64,000 bases of DNA from Glossina fuscipes (lineage: Eukaryota; Arthropoda; Insecta; Diptera; Glossinidae): positions 36,565,472 to 36,629,471 of the forward strand of contig NW_023998415.1 in the NCBI RefSeq assembly GCF_014805625.2, in the 5' to 3' direction. A model generated the notes under the pieces. The model searched no databases and was not told where the DNA came from. It saw only the letters and a program-made list of their open reading frames with translations. Shown here one piece after another: positions 36,754 to 48,170 of the stretch (position 1 is its first letter; every line of letters starts with the position of its first letter). The position numbers and the translations under genes are program-made.

Positions 36754-36789
36754 TAGCAATAGCAATAGCAATAGCAATGGCAATAGCAA
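36754..36789. repeat. Hexanucleotide (TAGCAA)6
   Basis: Six units, one with a G substitution. It reads as an Ala-Ile repeat on the minus strand. Confidence 0.95.
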
Positions 36790-37716
36790 ACGAAATCATA
36801 ACGCAGAAAAATTAACAGAAACAAATCCATACACAGGCCATAATACGTTACGCTCTCCCACGCTCTATTTGTAGCGGGTTGTGTGGTATATGCCTCTTAT
36901 ACGGTTTACAGTTCTTCGTTCGTTTTACATTACAGTTACATTACATTTGTACATGCATGCATATGCTTACCCATACATATATACATACATACATATATAC
37001 ATACATACATACGCACATTTATTTGCAACGATACGCGGAGAAATTCATATAATTTGTTACAGTTTTTACTATTGTTGCTAGTATCGTAGTTTATAATCAT
37101 CGCCGTCATCGCTGCCATTGCCGTACCGTTGTTATTTTCATTGGAATGATTGCTGTTCATTATTGAAATTTAATGTTTGTTACACAGTACAGACAACAAG
37201 CGAGCCTCCGAACGAGCAAGCGAGTCAACTTTTGCCAAATGTAACCATCATCATCGTGTTAAAATTTTATTCATCCATTGCAGACAACCGAGAACCTTTA
37301 TCCAAAAGTAAAAAGTATGCATATTAAAGAAAAATTATTACACTCACTCGACAGTCGTTGTTAGCTGTCGTTTGGTTATTTTGTTGTTATTCACTTGGTA
37401 GATAGATGACTAACTTTTTGTCTGTTTTCAATTTTTTTATTTTTTTTTATTTATATTTTCAAGAGTTGCAAAATCAGGCAACAACAAATATGTGTACGTT
37501 TGCACGAAATATGTACAATAGCAACAACATTAACAAAATATTTATACAGTATATATAGATATATATATTTATATATATATATATATAGATATATATATAT
37601 ATAAAGCCACTAAAATAGTATTGAAAAGTTCCTACTACCACTACTGCTGCTTCATTGCTGCTACAGCACTGCTGCCATCTACTTGCTGTACACATCATCA
37701 CCACTTTAACCGTAAA

Positions 37717-37845
37717 GACACACATACACACACACGCACACACACACACACAGACACACACATACATATATACACACACATACACGCACATACACGCATA
37801 CACACTTATATATACGCATACACGCGCGCGCGCGCACGCACACAT
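37717..37845. repeat. (CA)n tract with a (CG)n core
   Basis: CACACA/CATA repeats and, at 37822-37835, alternating CG, followed by GCACACA. An alternating purine-pyrimidine block of this length could adopt Z-DNA. Confidence 0.9.
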
Positions 37846-38296
37846 AGAAAAGCGAATACACACATACACTTCAACTCGAATGCATACTTAAATATATCTT
37901 CACCCTTTCTCTTTTCCGCACGGTATTTGTTTAGACGCTTATGTTTGTATCTCCAGAAATGTATATAAAATTTATATATATTTATATATATATATACATG
38001 TATGGGTATATATTTCATGTGTAGATGTTTACTGTTTATACTAGATATTGTTAAAGCTGTTGTAATTTTATACAATTTTGTGCTGCATCAACAGCCAAAC
38101 AATACCAATATGGTCGTTTGGCCGATCGGTCGATCCGTCGGTCGACTGATTGTTTGGTTGGTTAGATGGTCGGTTACTTGGTATGCCGTTATTTTTGTTG
38201 TTGCTGCTGCTACCGTTTTTGTTTTTGTTGTTGTTGCAAAATGCAACTCAACGCAAAGAGAACTACATTGCTGCACACACACGTTCGAATTTTTGA

Positions 38297-38333
<37 letters not shown>

Positions 38334-38494
38334 TATTATCCCATGCACGTTTGCATGTAAGTATGTATATACGTCTATGTGGATAACTAAAATTCTATGC
38401 AATTTATATTCCAAACGAAAAGTTGAAAATTGTCGAAAAAAAAAAAAAAAAATAGTTTACATATCCATTTCATTACGTTGCTCTCATGCACCAC

Positions 38495-38532
38495 CAAGCC
38501 AGCCAGCCAGCCAGCCAGCCATCGAGCCAGCC
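38495..38532. repeat. (AGCC)n tetranucleotide
   Basis: Six perfect AGCC units and two more after an interruption. Confidence 0.9.
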
Positions 38533-39620
38533 CTACTCCTATTTCTTGCCCTTTAAAAGCACTTCTTCCCATTGAAAACATTTCCATGTCCATACCTAAC
38601 TACCATATCTGCATTTACCGATATATGCGTTAGTTTATTAAGTCTATGCTTCTACATGTGAGCATAACTATTTTAAATGTTTGTCTCCGTCATTTTGCGA
38701 GTTCAACATGCTACGAACATTTGCATTCTTTCAATTCGCATTCGAATCTATATGATCCGTTCAGTCTTTTCATATCACAGTTTTCATCGGCAACCCCTAT
38801 CGCAGTGTCAATACTTGTCCTGTTTTTCATTCGCTTTTTACTTTTCTTTTTTCTTTTTTTTTTCATCTTTTTGCTGTTTTTATTATTTGCTAGCTTCTAG
38901 CTTGTGTTATTGATTGCCCTTAATATAAAAATTATGACCAAAAAACTTTACTAAATGGATGTGCATGGTTGAGTTTAAGATGTAAATCCGCTTTTGTATC
39001 GCTTGGTATACGGTTATTGGGTCGGGGCTCATCAGTTATCTCAAGTTCGATCAGTTTTAAAGCGAATCGATTCCACTTCCTTGGAATAATGCACACTACT
39101 AATTGTGTAGTTGTGTCAACAGAGATATTCATCGCATTCATTTTTATATATTTACATGATTCTGGGAAATATCTGCATCAATTTTTACTACAAACATTTT
39201 ATGTATAGACAAATAAGGTGAAATTTTTCTTGTCTATCGAGCAGGCGATCTACGCTTGCAATGTATGTGTGCATTACATAGGCGAAAGGTTTCAACATTT
39301 GACTCAAAATCTTACGCTAATTAAGAATTTCGTTGCAAACGGACGAACACTGATATTTTGCTGATGAATGATAAATGCATTTTTGAAATAAAGTCATTGG
39401 CCGACATATATTAGAAACTGGTTCCTCGCTAGTCCATTAAGATCTTTACAAAAGATTGACTTTTCGACATGAAAACGCTTCGCCTCATATTGCAAAAGCC
39501 CTCCCGAAAACGTCAACCGAAGTTAACTGGATCTGTTGTCTGTTTATTAACCATTTTCTCTTTTGTTTGTTCCATTTCAAAAGCCCAGGTATCTTTTCTG
39601 TAAGAAAAAAAAGAAAAAAA

Positions 39621-40515
39621 AACAAGTAGTAGAAGTTAAATTCGGTCGGGACTGAATTTTTTATACCCATCATCATTATCCTAAAAGAGACGCAAGAAAT
39701 AAAAGAGCAAAGTTTTCATGTTCTACAATGCGGCGGGGGCTTAGCTGATTCCGTCTATTCTCAAAATAAAAGTTTTCGTTATATAGGCATGTGGGCGTGG
39801 TAGCCGTCTCCTTTGAGAAGTTTAGAACAATTCCAAATTTTAATGCGAACTTTTTGGCGATATCTTCATTTTCGCTAACGGGAAAATATTGGCCACAAAT
39901 ACTACAAAGTTGCATAAACAAACAGTTAGAGGGACGAAGAGGCGGGCATGTTTAATTGCATTCGAAGCTTGAAACTGGCCAAGAATTTGTATACTTTATG
40001 GAGTTTTTGAAGATTACTTCTGTGCGTTATAAAGGTATTGAAAAAATAATTAAATTTCCATACACTATAGTATTGGGTAGGCGTGGTCAATTTTTTTCTA
40101 TTTTTCTACACAAATGCTACAGTATCGCCCATCGAATATGCGTTTAAATTCTTGTTCATTTGTTTGCTAGAGTTTATGGGTAATGAGCAAAAAAACATTT
40201 TTTAATTCCTTTTGAAAAACAGAGTTATTCTTAGTTCACGTGGCGCTGTGGGCGTGCCCTCCGACCGATTTGGACCATTTTCAATATCAACCTGCGTGCA
40301 AGAACTCCCAATGTTGCCGCCGAATTTGAAGTCGATAGCTGCATTTTTGCGGCCAGGAGTATAATTAAAACAGACGTACAGACGGACATGTTTAAATCGA
40401 TTTACGATTTGATGCTGATCAAGAATGTATATGCTTTCCGGGGTCTCTGATGCTTCCTTCTGAGCGTTGCAAACGTTTTGACAAAATATGTATACCCCTC
40501 ATTCTGCTAGCAGAG
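39621..40515 (-). mobile_element. Dispersed repeat, inverted full-length copy
   Basis: It begins AACAAGTAGTAGAAGTTAAA, the reverse complement of the usual end. It then carries, reversed, the CACGTGGCGCTGTGGGCG block, TTGCGGCCAGGAG and GACGGACATG, and finishes at TATACCCCTCATTC near 40500. Confidence 0.72.
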
Positions 40516-40730
40516 ATTGAGATCTTCAAGATTACGATTTTTTCCCATTCTGCTGGCATAGGCATTTTTCTCAAAAAAAAAAAAACGGTTATGAGTTATT
40601 TTTTACGTCTACTCGTCGACTCCTCGGAATGCATTCCCTTGCTAGCTATTTTTTGTTAACACTTGTTTATGTATACCTTTGTAAGCAAGTTCAAACCAAT
40701 CACTGGATTCTAAGACTAGTTGTAACTACT

Positions 40731-40930
40731 TCTTTATACCCAACACTACTTCTGCTAGAAAGCATATTGAGTTAATGCAGCTATATGTAACTCTGAAAAA
40801 AAGGACGTAAGATAAATCCACCTTTTATTGTAACGATCGATTTAGAATAATTTTGTGAACCGATGTAAGCTTGTCTGTCCGTGTTTGTCTTTAGCAGGAT
40901 AGATTTTTCCAACCACTCCCCATATAAAGT
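40731..40930 (+). repeat. Eroded fragment of the dispersed repeat
   Basis: TTTATACCCAACACTACT is followed by GTCTGTCCGTG some 130 bp later, as in the other copies. The remainder is unrecognisable. Confidence 0.45.
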
Positions 40931-41759
40931 CATACTTGAGAATTTTCTAAGCTTTTCAGCAAAAATCACTAAGCAATACGACCTCTTACAACATGGCCCT
41001 TTTCTACAGCGTGTAAGTTCTATACGGCGTACAATTTTTGATATTTTCTCACGAAAATAAATGAAGAATTTTATTAGCCAAAGTTATTGTGTAGTTTATT
41101 TAATAAATAGTGCACCTTTGCCCGGTTAAAAGATATTTTTCTTTTCTTGTGTTCTTCTGCTCAAGCTGATGAAAAATGGATCTATAGATATGTAAGTCTG
41201 TCCGCCCTCTTAGAGGTAATTGTGAAGATATCTGAGTTAATAGAATTCATCCATTTATCAAACGACATACTTAAGGAAAATTAACAATTACATATATATA
41301 TTTATATATATATTTATAGATTTTTAAATTACTTAAATTTTCATTATTAATTCGATGATATTATTGTCTATCATTCATTTTATTCAATATTATTTTACAT
41401 TATTTTTTTTTTCTCTATAATGGCCTTGTGTCTATTTGTGTTATGGGTTAATAACCTTGAACTAAACACGAAAAATGCTTTTGCTGTCAATATTGTGCAT
41501 TGTGTTTTTCTGTTTTTTTATAGATTTAATTTTTTATTTATTTTACCTCTATATATATATATGTATATATATGTATATTATAAAAACATTTAAATAGACA
41601 TGCATTTATATATTTGCATGTATCAATATATATACGTATATATGCATATGCATACTTTTATATTTCTCTTACGCATACTGCTGTGCTTGTGAATGATTAT
41701 TGACTTTCTAAAAAAAGTATTTAAAACACTTTTTCTTTTTTTAAATATATATAACGAAG

Positions 41760-41870
41760 CAAAGGGTGTGAAGATAAATTCGAACTTATCTACCAAAGAC
41801 ACCTATCATTTCTGTTAACAAAACACTGTTAACGACTTAACAGACCTCTGTTGTATAATTACAATTGAGA
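41760..41870 (+). repeat. Left inverted end of the 2.35-kb element
   Basis: GGGTGTGAAG, the near-palindrome AGATAAATTCGAACTTATCT, CAAAGACAC, then TGTTAACA..CTGTTAACG..TTAACAG. It is more diverged from symmetry than the right end. Confidence 0.65.
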
Positions 41871-42163
41871 TATAGTTGAATTTGAAAGCCTACTCTGCCC
41901 ATATTAAAAAAAGCAAAATATTTTTGTGGACATTTCACGAATCTATATGAAAATACCTTTCAAACAAACTAAACAAATTCAAATTCTGCCTATGGGAGTT
42001 ATTTCTAACGGTGAAATTTGGTATGTTAGCGAAATATGGATATTGAAGAACAGCCAAATTTGAGACTCTAGAGCGGCCAAACTAGGAAATGTCATCTACG
42101 GTTGGTCACCTATATCACGTGAATCTATATAAAAGTACCAAAAAATTCAGACTTTTCTTTCTA

Positions 42164-43562
42164 CACTATACTGTAGTACAATAATTTTCAGTACAAAATG
42201 CACTATACTGTAGTACAATAATTTTCAGTACAAAATGCAATATACTGTAGCATATCGTAGTACAATAATTTTCAGTACAAAATACACTGTGCTGAAGTAT
42301 ACTGTAGTACAATAATTTTCGGTACAAAATACACTATACTGTAGTATAATAATTTTCAGTACAAAATACGCTATACTGTGGCACAATAATTTTCAGTACA
42401 AAATGCAATATACTGTGCTTAAGTATGCTGTAGTACAATAATTTTCGGTACAAAATACACTATACTGTAGTACAATAACCTTCAGTACAAAATACACTGT
42501 AGTATACTGTAGTACAATAATTTTCAGTACAAAATACGCTACACTGTGGTACACTAATTTTCAGTACAAAATGTACTATACTGTAGTACAATAATTTTCA
42601 GTACAAAATACAATATACTGTAGTACAATAATTTTCAGTACAAAAAGCGCTATACTGTGGTACGCTAATTTTAAGTACAAAATACACTGTACTGTAGTAT
42701 AAGGTAGTACAATAATTTTCAGTACAAAATACACTGTACTGCAGTACAATAATTTTCAGTACAAAATACACTGTACTGCAGTACAATAATTTTCAGTACA
42801 AAATGCACTGTACTGTAGTACAATGATTTTCAGTACAGAATGCACAGTACTGTGGTACACTAATTTTCAGTACAAAATGCACTATACTAATAGTAGACTA
42901 ATTTTTAGTACAAAATGTACTATACTGTAGTACTATAATTTTCAGTACAATAATTTTCGGTACAAATTACACTATACTGTAGTACAATAAATTTCAGTAC
43001 AAAATACACTATACTGTGGTACGCTAATTTTAAGTACAAAATACACTGTACTGTAGTATAAGGCAGTACAATAATTTTCAGTACAAAATACACTGTACTG
43101 CAGTACAATAATTTTCAGTACAAAATACACTATACTGTAGTACAATAATTTTCAGTACAAAATACACTGTACTGTAGTATAAGGTAGTACAATAATTTTC
43201 AGTACAAAATGCACTGTACTGTAGTACAATGATTTTCAGTACAGAATGCACAGTACTGTGGTACACTAATTTTCAGTACAAAATGTACTATACTGTAGTA
43301 CTATCATTTTCAGTACAAAATACGCTATACAGTAGCACAATAATTTTCAGTACAAAAAGCACTATACTGTAGTACAATAATTTTCAGTACAAAATGCAAT
43401 ATACTGTAGTATACTGTAGTGCAACAATTTTCAGTACAAAATACACTATACTGTAGTACAATAATTTTCAGTACAAAATACACTGTACTGTAGTATACTG
43501 TAGTACAATAATTTTCAGTACAAAATACGCTATACTGTGGTACAATAATTTTCAGTACAAAA
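42164..43562. repeat. Minisatellite of ~37-bp units, about 36 copies
   Basis: Each unit carries TTTTCAGTACAAAA and, about 18 bp on, TGTA(C/T)ACTGTAGTACA-type sequence; both halves share AGTACAA, so the 37-mer may itself be a doubled half-unit. Some units are about 47 bp through an added GTATACTGTA. Segments recur at longer periods: the stretch from 42660 returns at 43020 (360 bp). ORFs over it (minus strand, VLKIIVLQYS repeats) are by-products. Confidence 0.92.
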
Positions 43563-43860
43563 CTTAATATAACCTGCACACCGTTGGAAAGGCCATTAAT
43601 AGAGGATTCATTCTGTGCTAGTTTCATTTTTTCAAAGGGCATTGTTTGCCCATAGTGGCATTTTAAAGTTTGCTTATATGTTAGCCCGCATTATGTTAAG
43701 TATGGAAATTTTCAAAGTCCCATAAAAAAATTTTTGGGGCAAAACTTAATACAACCCGCACACCGTTGGAAAGGCTATTAATAGAGGATTCACTCTGCGC
43801 TGGTTTCATTTTTTCAAGGGACATAGTTTGGTCACAGTAGCTCCGTAAACTTTCGCTTTA
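43559..43860. repeat. 182-bp direct duplication after the minisatellite
   Basis: AAAACTTAATATAACCTGCA at 43559 recurs at 43741 (AAAACTTAATACAACCCGCA), followed in both by CACCGTTGGAAAGGC and ATTAATAGAGGATTCA. About 100 bp are well matched; the second copy then diverges. Confidence 0.85.
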
Positions 43861-43994
43861 TCAACCTCATTTATGGCATAGTGTAAAAAAGTTTTGGTTT
43901 CGAATATTAGTTAATTTACATAAAGTCATGTTTTGTTTATAAGAATTTGCAAAAAAACTTGCGAAAACTTCTATTTTACTTGTATTTTGAGTTA

Positions 43995-44107
43995 AATCCC
44001 TCCGAGACTTCGTTTAACAGAATTCTGTTAACGGCTTTACAGAGCTCTGTAAAAAATTTTAGTTTGTGTCTTTGCTAGTTATATTTAAATATAACTTCAC
44101 ACCCTTG
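43995..44107 (-). repeat. Right inverted end with three perfect palindromes
   Basis: TTAACAGAATTCTGTTAA (44014-44031), TTTACAGAGCTCTGTAAA (44036-44053) and AGTTATATTTAAATATAACT (44077-44096) are each perfect inverted repeats; CTTCACACCC closes the end. Confidence 0.75.
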
Positions 44108-44551
44108 ACTGGGTGTTCATAGCGCACAATTTCAAGTCTGATCCTCAAATTTAAACTAAAAATCGAAATGCTAAGCCTTATGTTGAAATTATCGCAGTCG
44201 TGAAGATTACTTTTAGAATTTATTCCAAAATCTTAAACTGATTTACGAAATATATTTGCACATAGTTCGCAGCATCGTAGGTTTGCAGGTGCCGTCACCT
44301 TGGATACAATAATTGTAAACCGTCTTGCTGATTATAGACGCGGCAATTCGTTAATTGGAACCATCCCTGCAATGAGTTTTAAGATGGTTTCGGTGAATGC
44401 TTGTACCGTATTTCCGAACAATAGCTGCTATGGATTCGTTAATTCTTTATTATGTATATGTACGCTGGAGTACATTTTTTTACCTTAGAGAGGGACGGGT
44501 TTGGATATTTCAGAATGGGTAAGACATGCATTATTCCCCCTCCCTCCCTTC

Positions 44552-44554
<3 letters not shown>

Positions 44555-44590
<36 letters not shown>
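44555..44590. repeat. (CT)n microsatellite
   Basis: About 18 CT units after CCCTCCCT. Confidence 0.9.
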
Positions 44591-44594
<4 letters not shown>

Positions 44595-45689
44595 TTCTCT
44601 TTCTCTTCCATCTTCGTAAGGTACTTAAATTCTTAAATTGATGATGATAAGCACATTCTTAAAATATCCGCACATATAAGATATTCAGTTAGCTGAATGA
44701 TACTCAAACACGTAGTCAGCTAATTTGAGATCGCTAATGATATTCGCAATTAATTATCTATCATCTCAAGTTGATGTTTTGGTTGATGTGTGGTTCAGTG
44801 TCCTGTGCTTATAAAACAAATCAATGCACTTCGACCCCAAAATACTTAATTTGCACCTCAGCTCGGATATCCCGTCATAACTCACATTTATTTGAAAGAT
44901 TAATCTCTATAAACGTACGGGAGCAAACATAATCTTTAACTGTATATGAACTCTTTTGCTCTTTAGTTACCCGAGCCAATGAGTTCAGTTGTCACCGATG
45001 ATGACAGCTTCATAAAATAGGCTTTTTTTTTTTTTTGTTGACCCGCGCGTTTCACAATTTTTTGCATTATTGAGAGTTATTCCTATTAAATAATGAAAGA
45101 ATGAGTAAAATATTAAAAACATCATAAGTTGCGCTACATTTATACGAGAACAAAAAGTTGCATTGATAATATGTTTTGCAAAACAAAAAAAAAAAAAAAC
45201 AAAAAAATGGTGGAAAAAAGTTAATTGAATGAAGAGCAAAAACACCAACAGATGGCCCTTTCGTCGAATTGCATGCATATATATATATACTGCACTTATA
45301 CGTTTATGGGTTTAGTATATAATTATAATATTTGGGACCACTCAAGAGTTTCGCATGTGAACTTGTTAGATTGTTTTGTTCTCAAATTAAAATAACTTTA
45401 CAGTTATTTATATTGACAAAGTATTTCTTATTTATATTTATTCATTTAATGTAAAAAATAATGAACTTCTGGCAGAAAAGTGCCTGATTTCGCTAAGCGG
45501 CGAAGCAAGAAAAAAGTATATTTCAGTCAATATATTACATAAACGCATTAATAAATGAAGAAGTTATGAAAAAATTAGTAGTCAGACGTATACGACGCAT
45601 ACTACTTTACGATAAACAACATGCTTTTCTGTTTTTTTTTTTCTTTCTTTCTCTTATTTTCCTCTCTTCTTAACTTTTCTAGTTAGTAC

Positions 45690-45901
45690 GTTTTTGTGTT
45701 TGTGTTTGAAAGCGATTGAGTTGATTTTGGTTTGTCAGTGTTGCTCCGCTCTACAGTGTTATCGAATGTGTTTGTTTGTTTGTTTGTGGATAAAATGAAA
45801 CTCATTCGGTATAACGAATCGATTAAAGAAAAAAAAAAAAAAAAAAATTTCTTTTCTTTGGATTATTTATTTCTTTACTTTTTTGCTTAACGGCTGTAAA
45901 G
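45690..45901 (+). other. Probable untranslated first exon B with splice donor
   Basis: TTTGTCAGTGTTGCTCCGCT resembles an initiator (TCAGT) in a small G+C rise. The stretch ends AAAG|GTAAGA, with the donor after 45901, and intron-like DNA follows. An A21 run lies inside it. No coding frame. The start is an estimate. Confidence 0.35.
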
Positions 45902-45977
45902 GTAAGATATGACCGACTTTGACTTACTTACTCGTGTTTGCTTGCTCTTGATTATTGTGAAATCTATTTTTATATTC

Positions 45978-46011
45978 CCTCTCTCTCTCTCTCTCTCTCT
46001 CTCCTCTCTCG
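45978..46011. repeat. (CT)n microsatellite
   Basis: CT tract about 80 bp after the donor of exon B, the same arrangement as after exon A. Confidence 0.9.
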
Positions 46012-46433
46012 TCGAAAATTAAAGATAGATGGTATTATAAGGTTTTTGCAAAAGTAAATTGTTTGTATTATATTTATTTTAAATGCATATGCACGCGATT
46101 ACATGAAATTATTATTTTAATAATAATTTGAAAGTAAATCTTCGCCACCAACTCTCGCTTAACGATTAATTAATGGCGTTATGATAGCTTAATAAACGGA
46201 CGTTTCGGACGCTTACACGTATTTATAGATTTGATTAGTAATTTATTAAAATTGATATTAAGTTGAATTTAAAATTTTAATACAAAAATTTTACTTGAAT
46301 TAAGTAAAAAATTCAGTGATATATAACTACTGTCGCTATTAAAACTTGAAAAAAGGAAAACTTCATCTATCGAGCTCTCGGTGTATTGGACTGTATCACT
46401 TCATTATTTATTTTAATGCAATCGTGTTTAGAC

Positions 46434-46469
<36 letters not shown>
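46434..46469. repeat. (AT)n microsatellite
   Basis: About 18 uninterrupted TA units. Confidence 0.9.
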
Positions 46470-46472
<3 letters not shown>

Positions 46473-46978
46473 CATTATGTAAAGACAATTACATGTCATA
46501 TGGCGGTGCGTACTTGAATAAAAGTTATAGATTAAATTGCACTATACAACGACGTTGTTGCTAACGGACGCGTCGTGATTTCATATCCATAAACACAATA
46601 GCATCTTCACTGCCAACACCCCAAATACTATGTATATACGTATATACATATATATTTGTGCATATACACAAACAAGCAAAAAATCTCCATAAAATTTTGA
46701 GAGTGCCACCTTCGCTGATGCCATCTTTAGGTCATCTCGAATTCAGTACCCGACGGATAGCATAGAGTATAATATATGTACAACCCTTACAAGCCACACT
46801 TTTGCCATCAATAATATAATAACAACAACGATAACAGCCATAGCAGCAGCGAACAAACAAGTAAGCAATCAGCCACTAAACTAGCAACAGCAACAACAAT
46901 AAAAAAAATGACAACCTTAACAAACAAATATACTAACAAAAATGAATACAATAACAACAATAAGAGTAACAACAACAA

Positions 46979-47035
46979 TATCATTATCATCATCATCATC
47001 ATCATCGTCGTCGTCGTCGTCGTCGTCGTCATCAT
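46979..47035. repeat. Compound (ATC)n(GTC)n tract
   Basis: ATC repeats change abruptly to eight GTC/TCG units and back; translations give poly-Asp and poly-Val. Confidence 0.92.
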
Positions 47036-47539
47036 AGTTAGCTGTGGAGCAGCATACGCAAGCAGCAACAAAACGTACTTCATCAACAGCAGTTGTTCGT
47101 TGTATAGTCGCAGTTGTGCCAATATTATGGCAAGCTAGCTGACTGGTACACATGTGTGTATATGTGCGATTGTAATTTTAAATGCAAGTTTCCGCAGCTA
47201 CTTATGTACACTTGTGCTTGCTTTTAGTTTAAATTTTGTTTTTTGTTTTTGTCTTTTTTGTTTTTTCACATTTAATTCTTATTTTTGTGTTTCTGTTGTA
47301 CTGCCGGCATACATATATATATATATATATATATATCCATGTGTATGTATACGCAGACCGGCCAAATATTTTTTTACTAAAATAACTATTATTCAAAAAG
47401 TGAATTTTAATAAAGAACCGGTTTTTCTCTTCGAATGTTCGAGTAAGTTATTCCATTTATATATATTTTATTAACACAATTTTTATATTCTTCCATGAAC
47501 TTACATTAGCTAACTTTGCTATAATTTCACTGCGAGTGA

Positions 47540-48170
47540 TTGAATTTGGCCAAAAAAGTTAATGCCAGTAGTTTGCATGGCAGTATAGCATCTTGATTTC
47601 AAAAATAGATCAGAAATAGATACATTTCGACATCGTGCTTCCGTTGATGCAAACGTCTAGCATTGACGGAGGACCAGTATTCCATAGCTCACTCCAAATC
47701 CTTAATTAATCTACTTGCGTATTGAATAACAGTTTACACTAGCACAGCGCCCTCGAGCATGAGTCGCCTTGTTGACGCGCTGAAGTAGTCAAAATTTCTT
47801 TTTGCCTTACGTGTACTCAAACTAACCATGACTTGGCCGGAGTGACAGATACTGTGCAACTACTATTTTTCGAACTACCGTGGAAAGCGAAAGCAGGTGT
47901 ACCGCCACGATGACTTATGACCAAATGACAATAGTTTTGTTTCAATAATAAATCAACAGCATTACGGGAATGTCATTCGCTATCTCAGCATAATGTCGAG
48001 GTGGGAAAGAAATTTCCCCGCCTTCTGCGTACCCTAAGTGCTATAAATTGCAATCCACTGTGAAACGCCAGCGCATTTAACCCCTTTGTGGAGTTCGACT
48101 ATGAATTGAAATTGTCATTTTGCCAATGTCGGTGATTCGATGGACTATCCCGAATTATTGAAATCGGAAT
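47540..48170. other. Unassigned stretch of more normal base composition
   Basis: Less simple than its surroundings (for example ACGGAGGACCAGTATTCC, GTGGAAAGCGAAAGCAGGTG) and without an open frame. It may be an old transposon or a regulatory block. Confidence 0.3.

Larger units (their letters stand above)
41760..44107. mobile_element. Unrecognised 2.35-kb element with palindrome-bearing inverted ends and a minisatellite core
   Basis: The left end (41761 on) reads GGGTGTGAAG, a 20-bp near-palindrome (41772-41791), then CAAAGACAC. The right end, reverse-complemented from 44107, reads GGGTGTGAAG, a 20-bp perfect palindrome, then CAAAGACAC. The similarity continues inward for about 110 bp through CTGTTAACG/CTTAACAG modules at roughly 70% identity. 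Inside lie unique A+T-rich DNA, a 37-bp-unit minisatellite (42164-43562) and a 182-bp duplication. There is no transposase and no long real ORF, so it would be non-autonomous. I could not identify a target-site duplication, so the exact termini are uncertain by a few bases. Confidence 0.65.

Noticed and set aside
38002..38556. A 184-codon ORF with VVAAATVFVFVVV and ASQPASQPA
   Set aside because: It spans GTT, AT and AGCC microsatellites; composition is low-complexity and there is no splice or start context.
42164..43562. CRISPR array
   Set aside because: A eukaryotic tandem array: units abut and diverge gradually, with no constant repeat separated by unique spacers.
42598..43642. Several minus-strand ORFs of 62-105 codons with VLKIIVLQYS repeats
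   Set aside because: They are by-products of the 37-bp minisatellite; the unit is not a multiple of three, so no stable repeat protein results.
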